A DNA stretch of 7,843 nucleotides. Origin: Sedimentisphaerales bacterium. GTDB taxonomy: Bacteria > Planctomycetota > Phycisphaerae > Sedimentisphaerales > SM23-30. A model generated the notes under the pieces. It searched no databases. It was given only the letters and a program-made list of their open reading frames with translations, and was not told the DNA's origin. Below, piece after piece: positions 1 through 6,900 of the stretch (positions are counted from its first letter, which is position 1; each line of letters starts with the position of its first letter). The stretch spans positions 1 to 7,843 of the forward strand of contig JAFGDI010000039.1 of the NCBI GenBank assembly GCA_016932145.1, read 5' to 3'. A program made the translations under genes and the position numbers.

Positions 1-26
1 CCAGCACCAATAATAACTATTTTCAT
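1..26 (-). CDS. N-terminal fragment of a divergent Rossmann-fold (NAD/FAD-binding) protein
   Basis: Read on the minus strand from an ATG at 26-24, the eight complete codons give MKIVIIGA and the next two bases (GG) fit Gly. This is the beta-strand plus GxG start of a dinucleotide-binding Rossmann fold. An AAGGA Shine-Dalgarno (complement of 33-37) lies 6 nt upstream, and an in-frame stop (complement of 51-53) precedes the ATG with no other ATG between, so the start is well supported. Such N-termini occur in TrkA/Ktr potassium-channel regulatory subunits, amine oxidases and other FAD enzymes, and sugar-nucleotide or other dehydrogenases. Eight codons cannot separate these. The gene runs leftward out of the window, away from the exosortase operon, so it need not share its function. 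Confidence 0.55.
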
Positions 27-81
27 TGAGAGTCCTTGGCTTAATGCCCTTTATGGTGGTAAGTCCTTTTACCAGTACCCT

Positions 82-188
82 ATACGAGATTCTATACTAT
101 AGATTATTTATCGAATGAAAAGGTAAAAATAGTTGAATTTTATTTTTTTTCTCGATTTTTTTTGTATAAATAGTCTTTTATCTCGTAT
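82..188. repeat. Inverted pair of 9-bp sites (ATACGAGAT / ATCTCGTAT)
   Basis: ATACGAGAT at 82-90 has an exact reverse complement, ATCTCGTAT, at 180-188. A related TCTCGAT sits between them at 150-156. The copies flank the T-tracts in the divergent promoter region, so they could be operator half-sites for a regulator acting on both directions. An exact 9-mer pair in an AT-rich stretch may also arise by chance. No known operator was recognised. Confidence 0.35.
91..103. repeat. 13-bp palindrome TCTATA-C-TATAGA
   Basis: The two 6-bp arms are exact reverse complements around a single central C, directly abutting the 9-bp ATACGAGAT site. The composition resembles sigma70 -10 hexamers on both strands (TATAGA and TATAGT types), so it may be a dimeric regulator site or part of the leftward gene's promoter. 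No well-spaced -35 was found for it. Confidence 0.3.
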
Positions 189-191
189 TAT
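162..191 (+). promoter_or_regulatory. Weak candidate sigma70 promoter for the exporter operon
   Basis: TTGTAT at 162-167 and TATTAT at 186-191 are separated by 18 bp, just downstream of two T8 tracts. The -35 matches the TTGACA consensus at only three positions, and the overlapping TATAAA at 165-170 is an alternative -10. If used, it would give a leader of roughly 230 nt before the ATG at 429. This is a best guess in a region where AT-rich hexamers are common. Confidence 0.2.
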
Positions 192-342
192 AAGAGTCTT
201 GATTTTTGCGAGAGAGAGTTAAATCAGCCCCGATCGGATATTTTATGTCAGAGAATATGGTTTAAGTCGAGGAGATTTATTTCTGTTACTCGTTGTGTAA
301 AATAAATTTAGCACAGAATTAGTAAAGCGAAAGTCAATAGTA

Positions 343-384
343 GCCGATTAATCAGTTGATAAGCTGGGTAAATGTCTAGTCGGC
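343..384 (+). other. Potential hairpin in the exporter leader
   Basis: GCCGATTA at 343-350 can pair with TAGTCGGC at 377-384 (seven Watson-Crick pairs and one G-U) across a 26-nt loop, in which ATC-AGTT-GAT can form a tiny inner hairpin. It ends 31 nt before the Shine-Dalgarno and has no U-tract, so it is not a terminator. It might stabilise or regulate the leader. No riboswitch family was recognised. Confidence 0.25.
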
Positions 385-428
385 ATATTTATCAGTAAGT
401 TCAGTAATAGTTTACGGAAGAATAGAGC

Positions 429-1955
429 ATGAAGAAAACAAAAACTGTAATGATGTTTCCAGTTATTCTCACAGTTGCCTTGTGTCTGGTGTATGTCACC
501 GGTTGTGATGACCCGCAGGCGATCGGAAGGTTTCAGGCTACGCCGGTAACCAATATCATTTTGAACAATCTGGGCGTGGTTGACGAAGAGCCAGAGCCGT
601 TTGCCAATGCGCGCAGTCCTCGTCCGGAAGATCTGCTGGTACCAGAGAGTGAATATGTAATTCGTTCAGGCGATGTGATTAACATCTCAATAATGGACCT
701 GTTCCAGTCGAACAATGAGTGGCAGGCCCAGAAGCAGGTATCAGAGTCCGGTCGTATAACTTTGCCTGAGATCGGTAGTGTAATGGCGGCTGGTTATACC
801 GAATTGGAGTTGCAAAAGAGTCTGGAACGGGCATTGAGTCCTGACTATATAAAAGAGCCAAAGGTAAGTGTGGTTGTGGCGGCCTCTACAGGTAAGGTTT
901 ATACCGTTACCGGAGCAGTGCCAGCTCCTGCACCATATCAGTTAACTGAACCCGATTTGCGGATATTGAAGGCCCTGGCCCATGCTGGTGGTGTTCCGCC
1001 TCGTGGTGTTGACTTTGTTTATGTGATTCGTAAAGTGCCCACTTCAGATCTGTTAGTAGATGAACAGGCAGAGACAGTGAATGCGGTTTCAGATGCCGGG
1101 GTGTTCAGTCCGGTGGAGATACCTGCTGAATATCAGCAGGATTCACCAGCACAGGAAGCGGAACTGGCAGTTGAAGCTGAACAAGCAACAGAGCCAGAGT
1201 TGCAGGAAGCCCCGTCGGAATCGGAGCCGCAAGAGGTTAAAACCGTTGAGCAGGAATTGCTTGAGACTGTAAGTCCTTTGTCGGTGGTCTCATTACCAAC
1301 CTGGTCACAGGAGGATAACCAGAAAGCAGTTGAGCTTACTGAGGGAGTACCCGCAGATGGTTTTGAAGTGGTAATGGGCGAGGATGGCTTCCAGGTTGAA
1401 GGGCAGGGTAATGAGCCAGTCAGCCCGGAGAGTTTGGGAAATATAGCTGCCCAGGATGATGTTCTGGGCTATAAGCCTTTGCAATATGGTCAGGAAGTGA
1501 TCAAGATAAATCTTAAGGAATTGAATAATGGTGATCTGAGTCAGAACATTGTTATATTGCCGGGTGATTATATATCAGTGCCATATAATGCGACAGGTGT
1601 GTATTATGTAATGGGTCAGGTATCTCGTCCTGGTCCGTACCAGTTAACTGGCGAGAAGATGACACTCAAGCAGGCGATAGCCTCGGTTGGAGGGCTGGCT
1701 GCTCTGGCATCTCCGGACAGGTGTGATATAACACGGGCCACCGGCAATAATTCAGAAATTACATATCGTGTAAATTTGCAGAAGTTATTTGAAGGTGTTC
1801 AGCCTGACATATATATAAAGCCTAATGATATGATCAATGTAGGTTCTCATCCGACAGCCAGATGGCTGGCAGTGATCCGTCAGAGTTTCCGTACTACCTA
1901 TGGTTTTGGCTTTGTATATGATCGCAACCTGGCAGATGTTGATTTTGGCCGTTGA
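429..1955 (+). CDS. Outer-membrane polysaccharide export lipoprotein (Wza/BexD type, SLBB domains)
   Basis: A 508-residue protein expected to form the periplasmic/outer-membrane channel for exopolysaccharide. Residues 1-26 are a lipoprotein signal: basic KKTK start, hydrophobic core, lipobox VTGC with Cys26. The polysaccharide export domain begins near 76 (YVIRSGDVINISI) and runs to about 150. A first SLBB unit starts near 157 (VYTVTGAV...PYQLTE). At about 204 it is interrupted by a Glu/Gln/Pro-rich acidic stretch to about 345, then seems to resume at 358-385 (INLKEL...LPGDYISVP). A second SLBB unit spans about 390-472 (VMGQVSRPGPYQLTG...PNDMINVG). The C-terminus (ARWLAVIRQSF...YGFGF) could be the membrane-spanning or anchoring segment. 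The start is fixed by an in-frame TAG at 423-425 and a GGAAG site 8 nt upstream. Asp at +2 and +3 after the Cys is unusual. First gene of the apparent operon. The family is certain, the transported polymer unknown. Confidence 0.93.
   Translation: MKKTKTVMMFPVILTVALCLVYVTGCDDPQAIGRFQATPVTNIILNNLGVVDEEPEPFANARSPRPEDLLVPESEYVIRSGDVINISIMDLFQSNNEWQAQKQVSESGRITLPEIGSVMAAGYTELELQKSLERALSPDYIKEPKVSVVVAASTGKVYTVTGAVPAPAPYQLTEPDLRILKALAHAGGVPPRGVDFVYVIRKVPTSDLLVDEQAETVNAVSDAGVFSPVEIPAEYQQDSPAQEAELAVEAEQATEPELQEAPSESEPQEVKTVEQELLETVSPLSVVSLPTWSQEDNQKAVELTEGVPADGFEVVMGEDGFQVEGQGNEPVSPESLGNIAAQDDVLGYKPLQYGQEVIKINLKELNNGDLSQNIVILPGDYISVPYNATGVYYVMGQVSRPGPYQLTGEKMTLKQAIASVGGLAALASPDRCDITRATGNNSEITYRVNLQKLFEGVQPDIYIKPNDMINVGSHPTARWLAVIRQSFRTTYGFGFVYDRNLADVDFGR
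939..1650. repeat. Two copies of the palindrome CAGTTAACTG in the paired SLBB units
   Basis: CAGTTAACTG, a perfect 10-bp palindrome, occurs at 939-948 and 1641-1650, exactly 234 codons apart. Both encode QLT within PYQLT at the same place of the two SLBB units. The shared DNA word is best explained by domain duplication and conserved residues rather than by a regulatory role. Confidence 0.6.
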
Positions 1956-1958
1956 TAA

Positions 1959-1974
1959 CATACTCAAGGGTATG
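1959..1974 (+). other. Small hairpin just after the exporter stop
   Basis: CATAC at 1959-1963 pairs with GTATG at 1970-1974, and a T-G pair can close the loop to CAAG. It begins 3 nt after the TGA. The stem is short and AT-rich and no U-run follows, so it is unlikely to terminate transcription. It might be an mRNA end or processing structure, or chance. Confidence 0.25.
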
Positions 1975-1991
1975 ATTTGCCTCCGATATTT

Positions 1992-2135
1992 ATGGGGGGC
2001 ATGCTTAGAGGTAAGAGAGCAGGATTAAACTGCCGCCTGAAAGCAGATCAGAGCAAGCTGAAGTTTTTGCTCATGGCAATCATGGCCTATATGACAATCT
2101 CATTTGTTAACAGTATATTTAAGGCAGGTTTATGA
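1992..2135 (+). CDS. Candidate 47-residue single-pass membrane protein coupled to the exosortase
   Basis: The ORF begins ATG GGG GGC ATG and encodes 47 residues, ending in a TGA that overlaps the exosortase ATG as ATGA (2132-2135), the classic layout for translational coupling. Residues 5-24 are strongly basic (R6, K8, R9, R15, K17, K22, K24) and carry Cys14. Residues about 24-44 are hydrophobic and Met-rich (FLLMAIMAYMTISFVNSIF), predicting one membrane helix with the N-terminus in the cytoplasm. The start could be Met1 (1992) or Met4 (2001); a G-run at 1994-1999 may serve as a weak ribosome site for the second. An in-frame TAA lies upstream at 1956-1958. I recognise no family. It may be an exosortase accessory peptide or a leader ORF whose translation feeds the exosortase start. 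A chance ORF is possible given its size. Confidence 0.5.
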   Translation: MGGMLRGKRAGLNCRLKADQSKLKFLLMAIMAYMTISFVNSIFKAGL

Positions 2136-3076
2136 TAACAGAGACAGCAAAAAGCAGAAATGACATAATCGACAGATGTTGGCGTATTGCGATAGTAGGT
2201 ATTCTGTTCTACTTTTTATTTGAACAGGAAGTGCAGCGACTTTTTGCCTTATGGGCAACCCCCAGTGAGTCGCATGGATTGCTTATCCCGGCGTTTAGTC
2301 TGTATTTTCTGTATCAGGTGCGAGATAAGCTGCTGGCGACAGCAGGCAAGGCCAGTTTGACAGGTTTTTTGCTGCTATTGCTATTTTTGGGCTGTTATGT
2401 AGCCAGTATAATAGTTAAGGTAGGTTATCTTAAGCCAGTGATGATGATATTTACCCTGGCGGCGTTGGTTTTAACGGTTGGCGGTTGGCGGATATTCAAA
2501 CTTACCTGGCTGCCAATATTGTTTTTGATCTTTGCGATCAAGATCCCTGATCAGATATATACTCCATTAACGATGCAGTTGCGAATCTGGGCCTCCCTTT
2601 TTGCTGCTAATTTACTGGACCTGTTGCCAGGTGTCAGTTGCGAGTCAACCAGTGTTGTAATTCGCGGCATGTATAATGGAGAGCCGTTAGAGCTTAATGT
2701 GGCAGATGCCTGTAGCGGTATGCGTCTGTTGCGTACCTTTGTCGCGTTGGGTGTTGCTATGGCCTGGATGGAAGTTCGCCCAACCTGGCAGCGAATAGGA
2801 CTATTAATAAGTACTATGCCAATAGCGATATTTTGTAATATGCTGCGGGTATTGGTAACTGGATTAATATACATATATATAGGTCCGGAATATGCCACTG
2901 GTGTATTGCATTCTATGCTGGGTCTGGTAAGTCTGGGTGTGGCCTTTGGTATGTATGGTCTGCTGACCTGGATAATGAACAACTTTGTGGTAGATGACAC
3001 CGATGAAGGTGATGACTCAGGCGATGAAGACATAGTAGTATTACATCGTCCGGCAGGAGAGGCAGAGAAACAGTAA
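2132..3076 (+). CDS. Exosortase (exosortase/archaeosortase family)
   Basis: A 314-residue multi-pass inner-membrane protein, the usual size of the family. Exosortases are thought to recognise and cleave C-terminal sorting signals (PEP-CTERM type: short motif, membrane helix, basic tail) on exported proteins. The expected triad is visible: Cys194 in ADACSGMR, Arg239 in NMLRV and His260 in VLHSMLG. The N-terminal signature is also present: a first helix near 18-35, then WATPSESHG (Trp41, His48) before a second hydrophobic stretch. Further helices lie near 76-97, 103-119, 124-138, 198-213, 221-248 and 258-281. The tail after 286 is strikingly acidic (DDTDEGDDSGDED), unlike a basic cytosolic tail. 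The start is secure: an in-frame TAA at 2120-2122 leaves ATG 2132 as the only nearby ATG, with AAGG at 2121-2124 as ribosome site. It sits between the small coupled ORF and the EpsI-like gene. The subtype cannot be assigned by eye. Confidence 0.95.
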   Translation: MITETAKSRNDIIDRCWRIAIVGILFYFLFEQEVQRLFALWATPSESHGLLIPAFSLYFLYQVRDKLLATAGKASLTGFLLLLLFLGCYVASIIVKVGYLKPVMMIFTLAALVLTVGGWRIFKLTWLPILFLIFAIKIPDQIYTPLTMQLRIWASLFAANLLDLLPGVSCESTSVVIRGMYNGEPLELNVADACSGMRLLRTFVALGVAMAWMEVRPTWQRIGLLISTMPIAIFCNMLRVLVTGLIYIYIGPEYATGVLHSMLGLVSLGVAFGMYGLLTWIMNNFVVDDTDEGDDSGDEDIVVLHRPAGEAEKQ

Positions 3077-3077
3077 A

Positions 3078-3857
3078 ATGCATGAATATATCATAGAACC
3101 ACTAAAGCGCATATTCAGCAGTAAGTCATTTACTGGCTGTGTGTTATTTTTGTTTATCTGTGCAGTAGGATTGCAGTCTGCGGTAAAAATGCTGGGCGTG
3201 CATCTGACCAAAAAACCAATCGAGTTGCAGCAGGTGCTGGACAATCTTGATGACAGTAAATTCTGGCCCTATCGAGTAATAGACAAAAGTCGCATAGCTA
3301 ATGAAGAGGTAGAGGCCGCTCTGGGTACAGAGGATTATATTCAGTGGTGGTTTGAAGATGAGCGAGAGCCGTTAAGTTCTCCTTTCCGCCGGATTCTGTT
3401 ATTTGTGACTTATTATACCGGTGATGAATATACTGTACCTCATACCCCAGAGGTTTGCGGTGCGGGCAGTGGATCAATGCCAGTTGTTACCGGGGTATAT
3501 CCGATTAAGGTTTATGGCGTAAATGCGACAGAGAATAAGATCCCGATGAAGGTTCTGGAGTTAAGAGATCCAACCCGTCCAGGGGCATTGACCAAGGTAG
3601 CTTATTTCTTCAGTGCAAATGGTGATTATCTCTATGACCGCAATCAGGTTCGCCTGCGTATGAATTCACTGGGTGATAAATATGCCTATTTTGCCAAGAT
3701 AGAGTTTACTGTGCCTGGTAAAGGCGAGATAACAGATGAAGTTATGTGTGAGAAAGTGGAAAAGCTGGCTCGTTTGGTATTACCAGAGCTGGTAGAAGAT
3801 TTCTTTCCGAAATGGCCTCCGCAAGAGGACGGTCAAACAGAAGATCAGGATAAATAA
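3078..3857 (+). CDS. Exosortase-associated EpsI-like protein
   Basis: A 259-residue protein with one N-terminal membrane helix (about 18-37) after a basic segment, and the rest probably periplasmic. The family signature is the His/Cys block HTPEVCGAGSG (His122, Cys127), preceded by a beta-rich LLFVTYYTG stretch. EpsI-like proteins are encoded next to, or fused with, exosortases; their exact biochemical role is not settled, though the conserved His and Cys suggest an active or binding site. The aromatic residue that often follows the Gly-Ser-Gly block in family members (CxPGxGW) is replaced here by Ser133, so this is a divergent version. The C-terminus (after about 245) is polar and acidic. 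The ATG follows the exosortase TAA after 1 nt, with a purine-rich AGGAGAGG at 3056-3063, so translational coupling is likely. Made as a separate protein, not a fusion. Confidence 0.87.
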   Translation: MHEYIIEPLKRIFSSKSFTGCVLFLFICAVGLQSAVKMLGVHLTKKPIELQQVLDNLDDSKFWPYRVIDKSRIANEEVEAALGTEDYIQWWFEDEREPLSSPFRRILLFVTYYTGDEYTVPHTPEVCGAGSGSMPVVTGVYPIKVYGVNATENKIPMKVLELRDPTRPGALTKVAYFFSANGDYLYDRNQVRLRMNSLGDKYAYFAKIEFTVPGKGEITDEVMCEKVEKLARLVLPELVEDFFPKWPPQEDGQTEDQDK

Positions 3858-3875
3858 TTACGAAAAAGAGAGAAA

Positions 3876-3891
3876 GTCGGCTCAGGCCGTC
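3876..3891 (+). other. Weak hairpin upstream of the TPR gene start
   Basis: GTCGGC at 3876-3881 and GCCGTC at 3886-3891 form four central C-G/G-C pairs (CGGC/GCCG) around a TCAG loop, with a T-T mismatch outside. It lies 5 nt before the GGAG ribosome site (3897-3900). The same GTCGGC word recurs in the hairpin inside the TPR gene at 4014-4019, so alternative pairing with GCCGAC at 4027-4032 is possible. It has no U-tract and is not a terminator. Confidence 0.3.
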
Positions 3892-3907
3892 GATTTGGAG
3901 TTAAATT

Positions 3908-6900
3908 ATGGCTCGTACGATAAAGAAAAAGAAGTTAAACAGGAAATTGATCACGGTATTATTGATAGTAGCAGTACCCTTGCTATTGATAATGGCGATC
4001 GCCTGGGATTCTCGTCGGCCTTTTTTGCCGACGGCCATACATAAGCTGTTAGGTCGTGACCCGCAGGTATTATTAGAGCAGAGTCGTACCGCTCTGACAG
4101 AGCTGGAATCATACTATGCTCAGCTCAAAGGTGAGGTAAGTGGCATAGAGAATCCGCAAGAGGCCTCGGAGAAATGGAAGGCCCTGTTTAAGGATGAATA
4201 TTCACCGCGAGCCAGAGATGTATTTCATCTCATAACCGACGCCCGTCGATTCAGTAAGAATAACCCTGGGTTGCAGATCGATGCCCATAAAGAGATGGTC
4301 AGGTTTCATCTGATCACAGATAATTATCTTAAGGGCGCCCTGCCATCGTGGGAGACAATAGTCCGACTGGATGGAACGAATTATGAAGCATGGACAAACA
4401 TAGCCGACCTTTATATGGAGATGGCGGAGTTTTATTCAGGAGTAGAAACACTGACCAAGCTCGATGAGGCAGCGGTTGAACTGACCGAATTAAAGCCAGA
4501 AGACGCCAGTGGTCAGTCAATGCGGCTGTTTGCAGTAGCGATGAAACTCAAGTCTGCTTTATCGCAGGATGTGATAAGTGATAAAGAAGCAGCAGATGCA
4601 CTGCTGGCAGAGATCGAGGAGAAGTTCAGCGGTTCTGTCATAGGGGCGAAGGCTGCTGGTTGTTATTATGGTTATCAGGTTCAGTCAGCAGCTAATCTGG
4701 TTGCAAAGCAGGAGATCATTAATAAGTCGTCAGCGATATTAAAAGCGGCGATCGAGGCGAATCCGGAAAGTAGTCAGGCATATAAGAATTATTTCAAGTA
4801 TTATCTGGAAGTTTGTATAGATGCCTATAAAGATGAGCTCAAGGTTACTCTGGACGGTGAAAAGAAGAATGATATTATGCGTCAGATGACCGAGTTCAAG
4901 ACTGCGGCCATATCAGAGTATAATGTTGCTTTGTTGAAGTTCCCGGAAGATGCGGAAATAAAGGTAAGTAAGGCCAATTTTCTATCATCTACCAATGAGA
5001 GCAGTTATGCGGAAGTTGCCATGCTTTATGAGCAGGCAGTTGCCCTGGAGCCAGATAATCTTATCTGGTGTAGTGTATTGGGTAAGCTGAATTATTTTAT
5101 AAGTGCAGACAGTGGCGACAAAGAGATATTGAATACAGCCAGAAAGTACCTGCAAAAGACATATTATAGTTATGATGATTCAATGACACTTTCACCCGAA
5201 GGTCGCATGGTATCGTTTTATCGTCAGGTTGAGGTTATGCCGTTCCTGGCATTGATCGATACTCAGTTGTCAGCAACAGATGAGACCGCGGTTAAAGAGC
5301 TGGAAGCGATCGCAGTTGAGTTTTCTGAGAATAAAGGCACGACAAGTGCGTTAACCAGGGCTTGTGAAGGTCTGCATTTTATGGCATTGGGTAAGGACAA
5401 GCAGGCTGTTCAGAGATTATATTCAGCGGTAGCCAATCAGCAGGACAATACGGAGTTTAGTGCTCTGTTCCTGGCAGAGATCCGCTGGAAGTTATATGAG
5501 TTATTACGCAGCGGTGAATATAAGGTTGAAGCCCTGCAGAATGCTATTTTATCTTTCAGTGTGCGTCCGCGGAGTGGTACTGATCTGGTGAGTATATTAG
5601 ATACTTACACCGGCATACCATCAGCGAAGGCCTATCAGGAAGTAATACAATTGATTCAGGCTTTTGGCAGCAGGTATGAAAAAGACACTGCCAGTTATCC
5701 TGATATCCGTCGTCATCTGGGTCAGGCATTACTGCGGACAGGAAAGACGCAAGAGGCCAGGGCTGTCGTAGCGGATATAAGCACAGGAGGATTCGAGCTT
5801 GAATTTCTTCGTTGTGAGCTTATAGAAGATGAAGCAGAGAAAGTTGCGGCCCTTGAAGAGCTTGTCACTCGTTATCCATCAGAAGGTAAGCTGGTAAATT
5901 ATCTTTACAGTTACTATATAAATGGTATGAAAAATGGTGCAGATAATCTGGCTAAGTTAAGAGGTATGCTAACAGCAGCTCATGAAGCAGAGCCGGATGA
6001 CCGCTATTTTGTCCAGGAATTGGCCAAGGTCAATGAGCCTGATCCTCTGGCAATAAGTCCGGAGCGAATGTTCGAGATAAATTTATCTGTTATTGAGGGT
6101 ATAAAGGATGAGTTTGATCGGTCATTAGCTGCCGGTCGTCTTTATGCCAGCAGGGCAGAGCAGCAGGCCAATAATGAAGAGCTGGCAGAGTCGGTAAAAG
6201 CAGATCGTCTAAAGGCTATTGAGCTTTTTACAAAGGCAGCAGAGCTTAAGCCAGATTCAGTAGCACCGTTGACTGAAACAATGGTTGTCTCAATGGGCAT
6301 GAAGGACTATGTTCAGGCAGAATCGGTAGTTAAGAAGATAAAGGCAATAGATGATCAGGCAGGCCGATTTGCTGAGATCGATATATTATATGCCAATGAA
6401 GATTATGAATCGGCAGAACGCCAGTTATCAACATATCTTAGTGAGAACCCCCTGTCAGCCAGAGGCCATCATGTCCTGGCTCGTATCTATCAGAAGTCAG
6501 GTCGTAAGGCCGATGCACTCAGAGAGTTGGAGTTGTCATTATCGCAGAATAAATTTAATGCCGATGCTATTGTTGATTACATAATTATGCTTAATGAGGA
6601 TTATGTAGGTATTGGTCTGGATAATATCGGTCCTGATAAGATTCAGAATATGATGAGCTGGATCGAGCAATTGATGAGTGTATCGTCTGGTAATATTCAG
6701 GGTGTGCGATTCTTTATTCAGTATGCACCACTCTGGGCGGGTGTGCTAGATGACCAGATATATTCACCGAATACTGATGCTGCAACCGCGCAGACATATC
6801 GAGAAACTGTATTGCGAATTGAAGATATGTTGCTCCGGAACATTAATGCTATCAGTAATTCTCTCAAGGGAAATGAAAGCGTCTATATAATCTGTGCCAA

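Larger units (their letters stand above)
27..428. promoter_or_regulatory. Divergent AT-rich intergenic region
   Basis: I see no convincing gene in these 402 bases. The region separates a leftward and a rightward gene, so promoters for both should lie here. The part from about 80 to 200 is very AT-rich, with two T8 tracts (143-150 and 156-163, starts 13 bp apart) that could bend DNA or act as UP-like elements. It also holds inverted 9-mers, a 13-bp palindrome and a possible hairpin near the exporter start, listed separately. The rightward gene has a GGAAG Shine-Dalgarno at 416-420, 8 nt before its ATG. No tRNA, riboswitch consensus or terminator was recognised. Confidence 0.6.

Noticed and set aside
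190..428. Cyclic-di-GMP riboswitch in the leader
   Set aside because: I looked for the conserved GEMM-type core and did not find it; only a generic hairpin is present.
1081..1272. 63-codon frame within the exporter's acidic insert, rich in Arg/Lys/Gln
   Set aside because: It is the shifted reading of the Glu/Gln/Pro-rich segment; GAA/GAG/CAG-rich DNA gives basic residues in another frame. No ribosome site or family resemblance.
1959..1974. Rho-independent terminator after the exporter gene
   Set aside because: The stem is only 5-6 pairs, AT-rich, and followed by GATTTGCC rather than a U-run; the genes downstream are tightly spaced and same-strand.
2551..3033. 160-codon open frame on the minus strand opposite the exosortase
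   Set aside because: It is antisense to the membrane-helix and catalytic part of the exosortase, has no ribosome site I could support, and its translation shows no recognisable domain; the plus-strand frame carries clear family motifs.
4329..4520. 63-codon minus-strand frame within the TPR gene
   Set aside because: Antisense shadow of the first TPR units; no independent coding evidence.
3994..5313. GCGATCGC octamers (3996-4002 region and 5306-5313) resembling the cyanobacterial HIP1 element, plus several other CGATCG words
   Set aside because: Only two octamers occur, both inside coding sequence, and the gene content does not suggest a cyanobacterium. CGATCG looks somewhat frequent, but the window is too short to call it an iterated element.
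6351..6584. 77-codon plus-strand frame within the TPR gene
   Set aside because: It lies wholly inside the continuous TPR frame, which shows clear repeats at this point (about residues 815-893).
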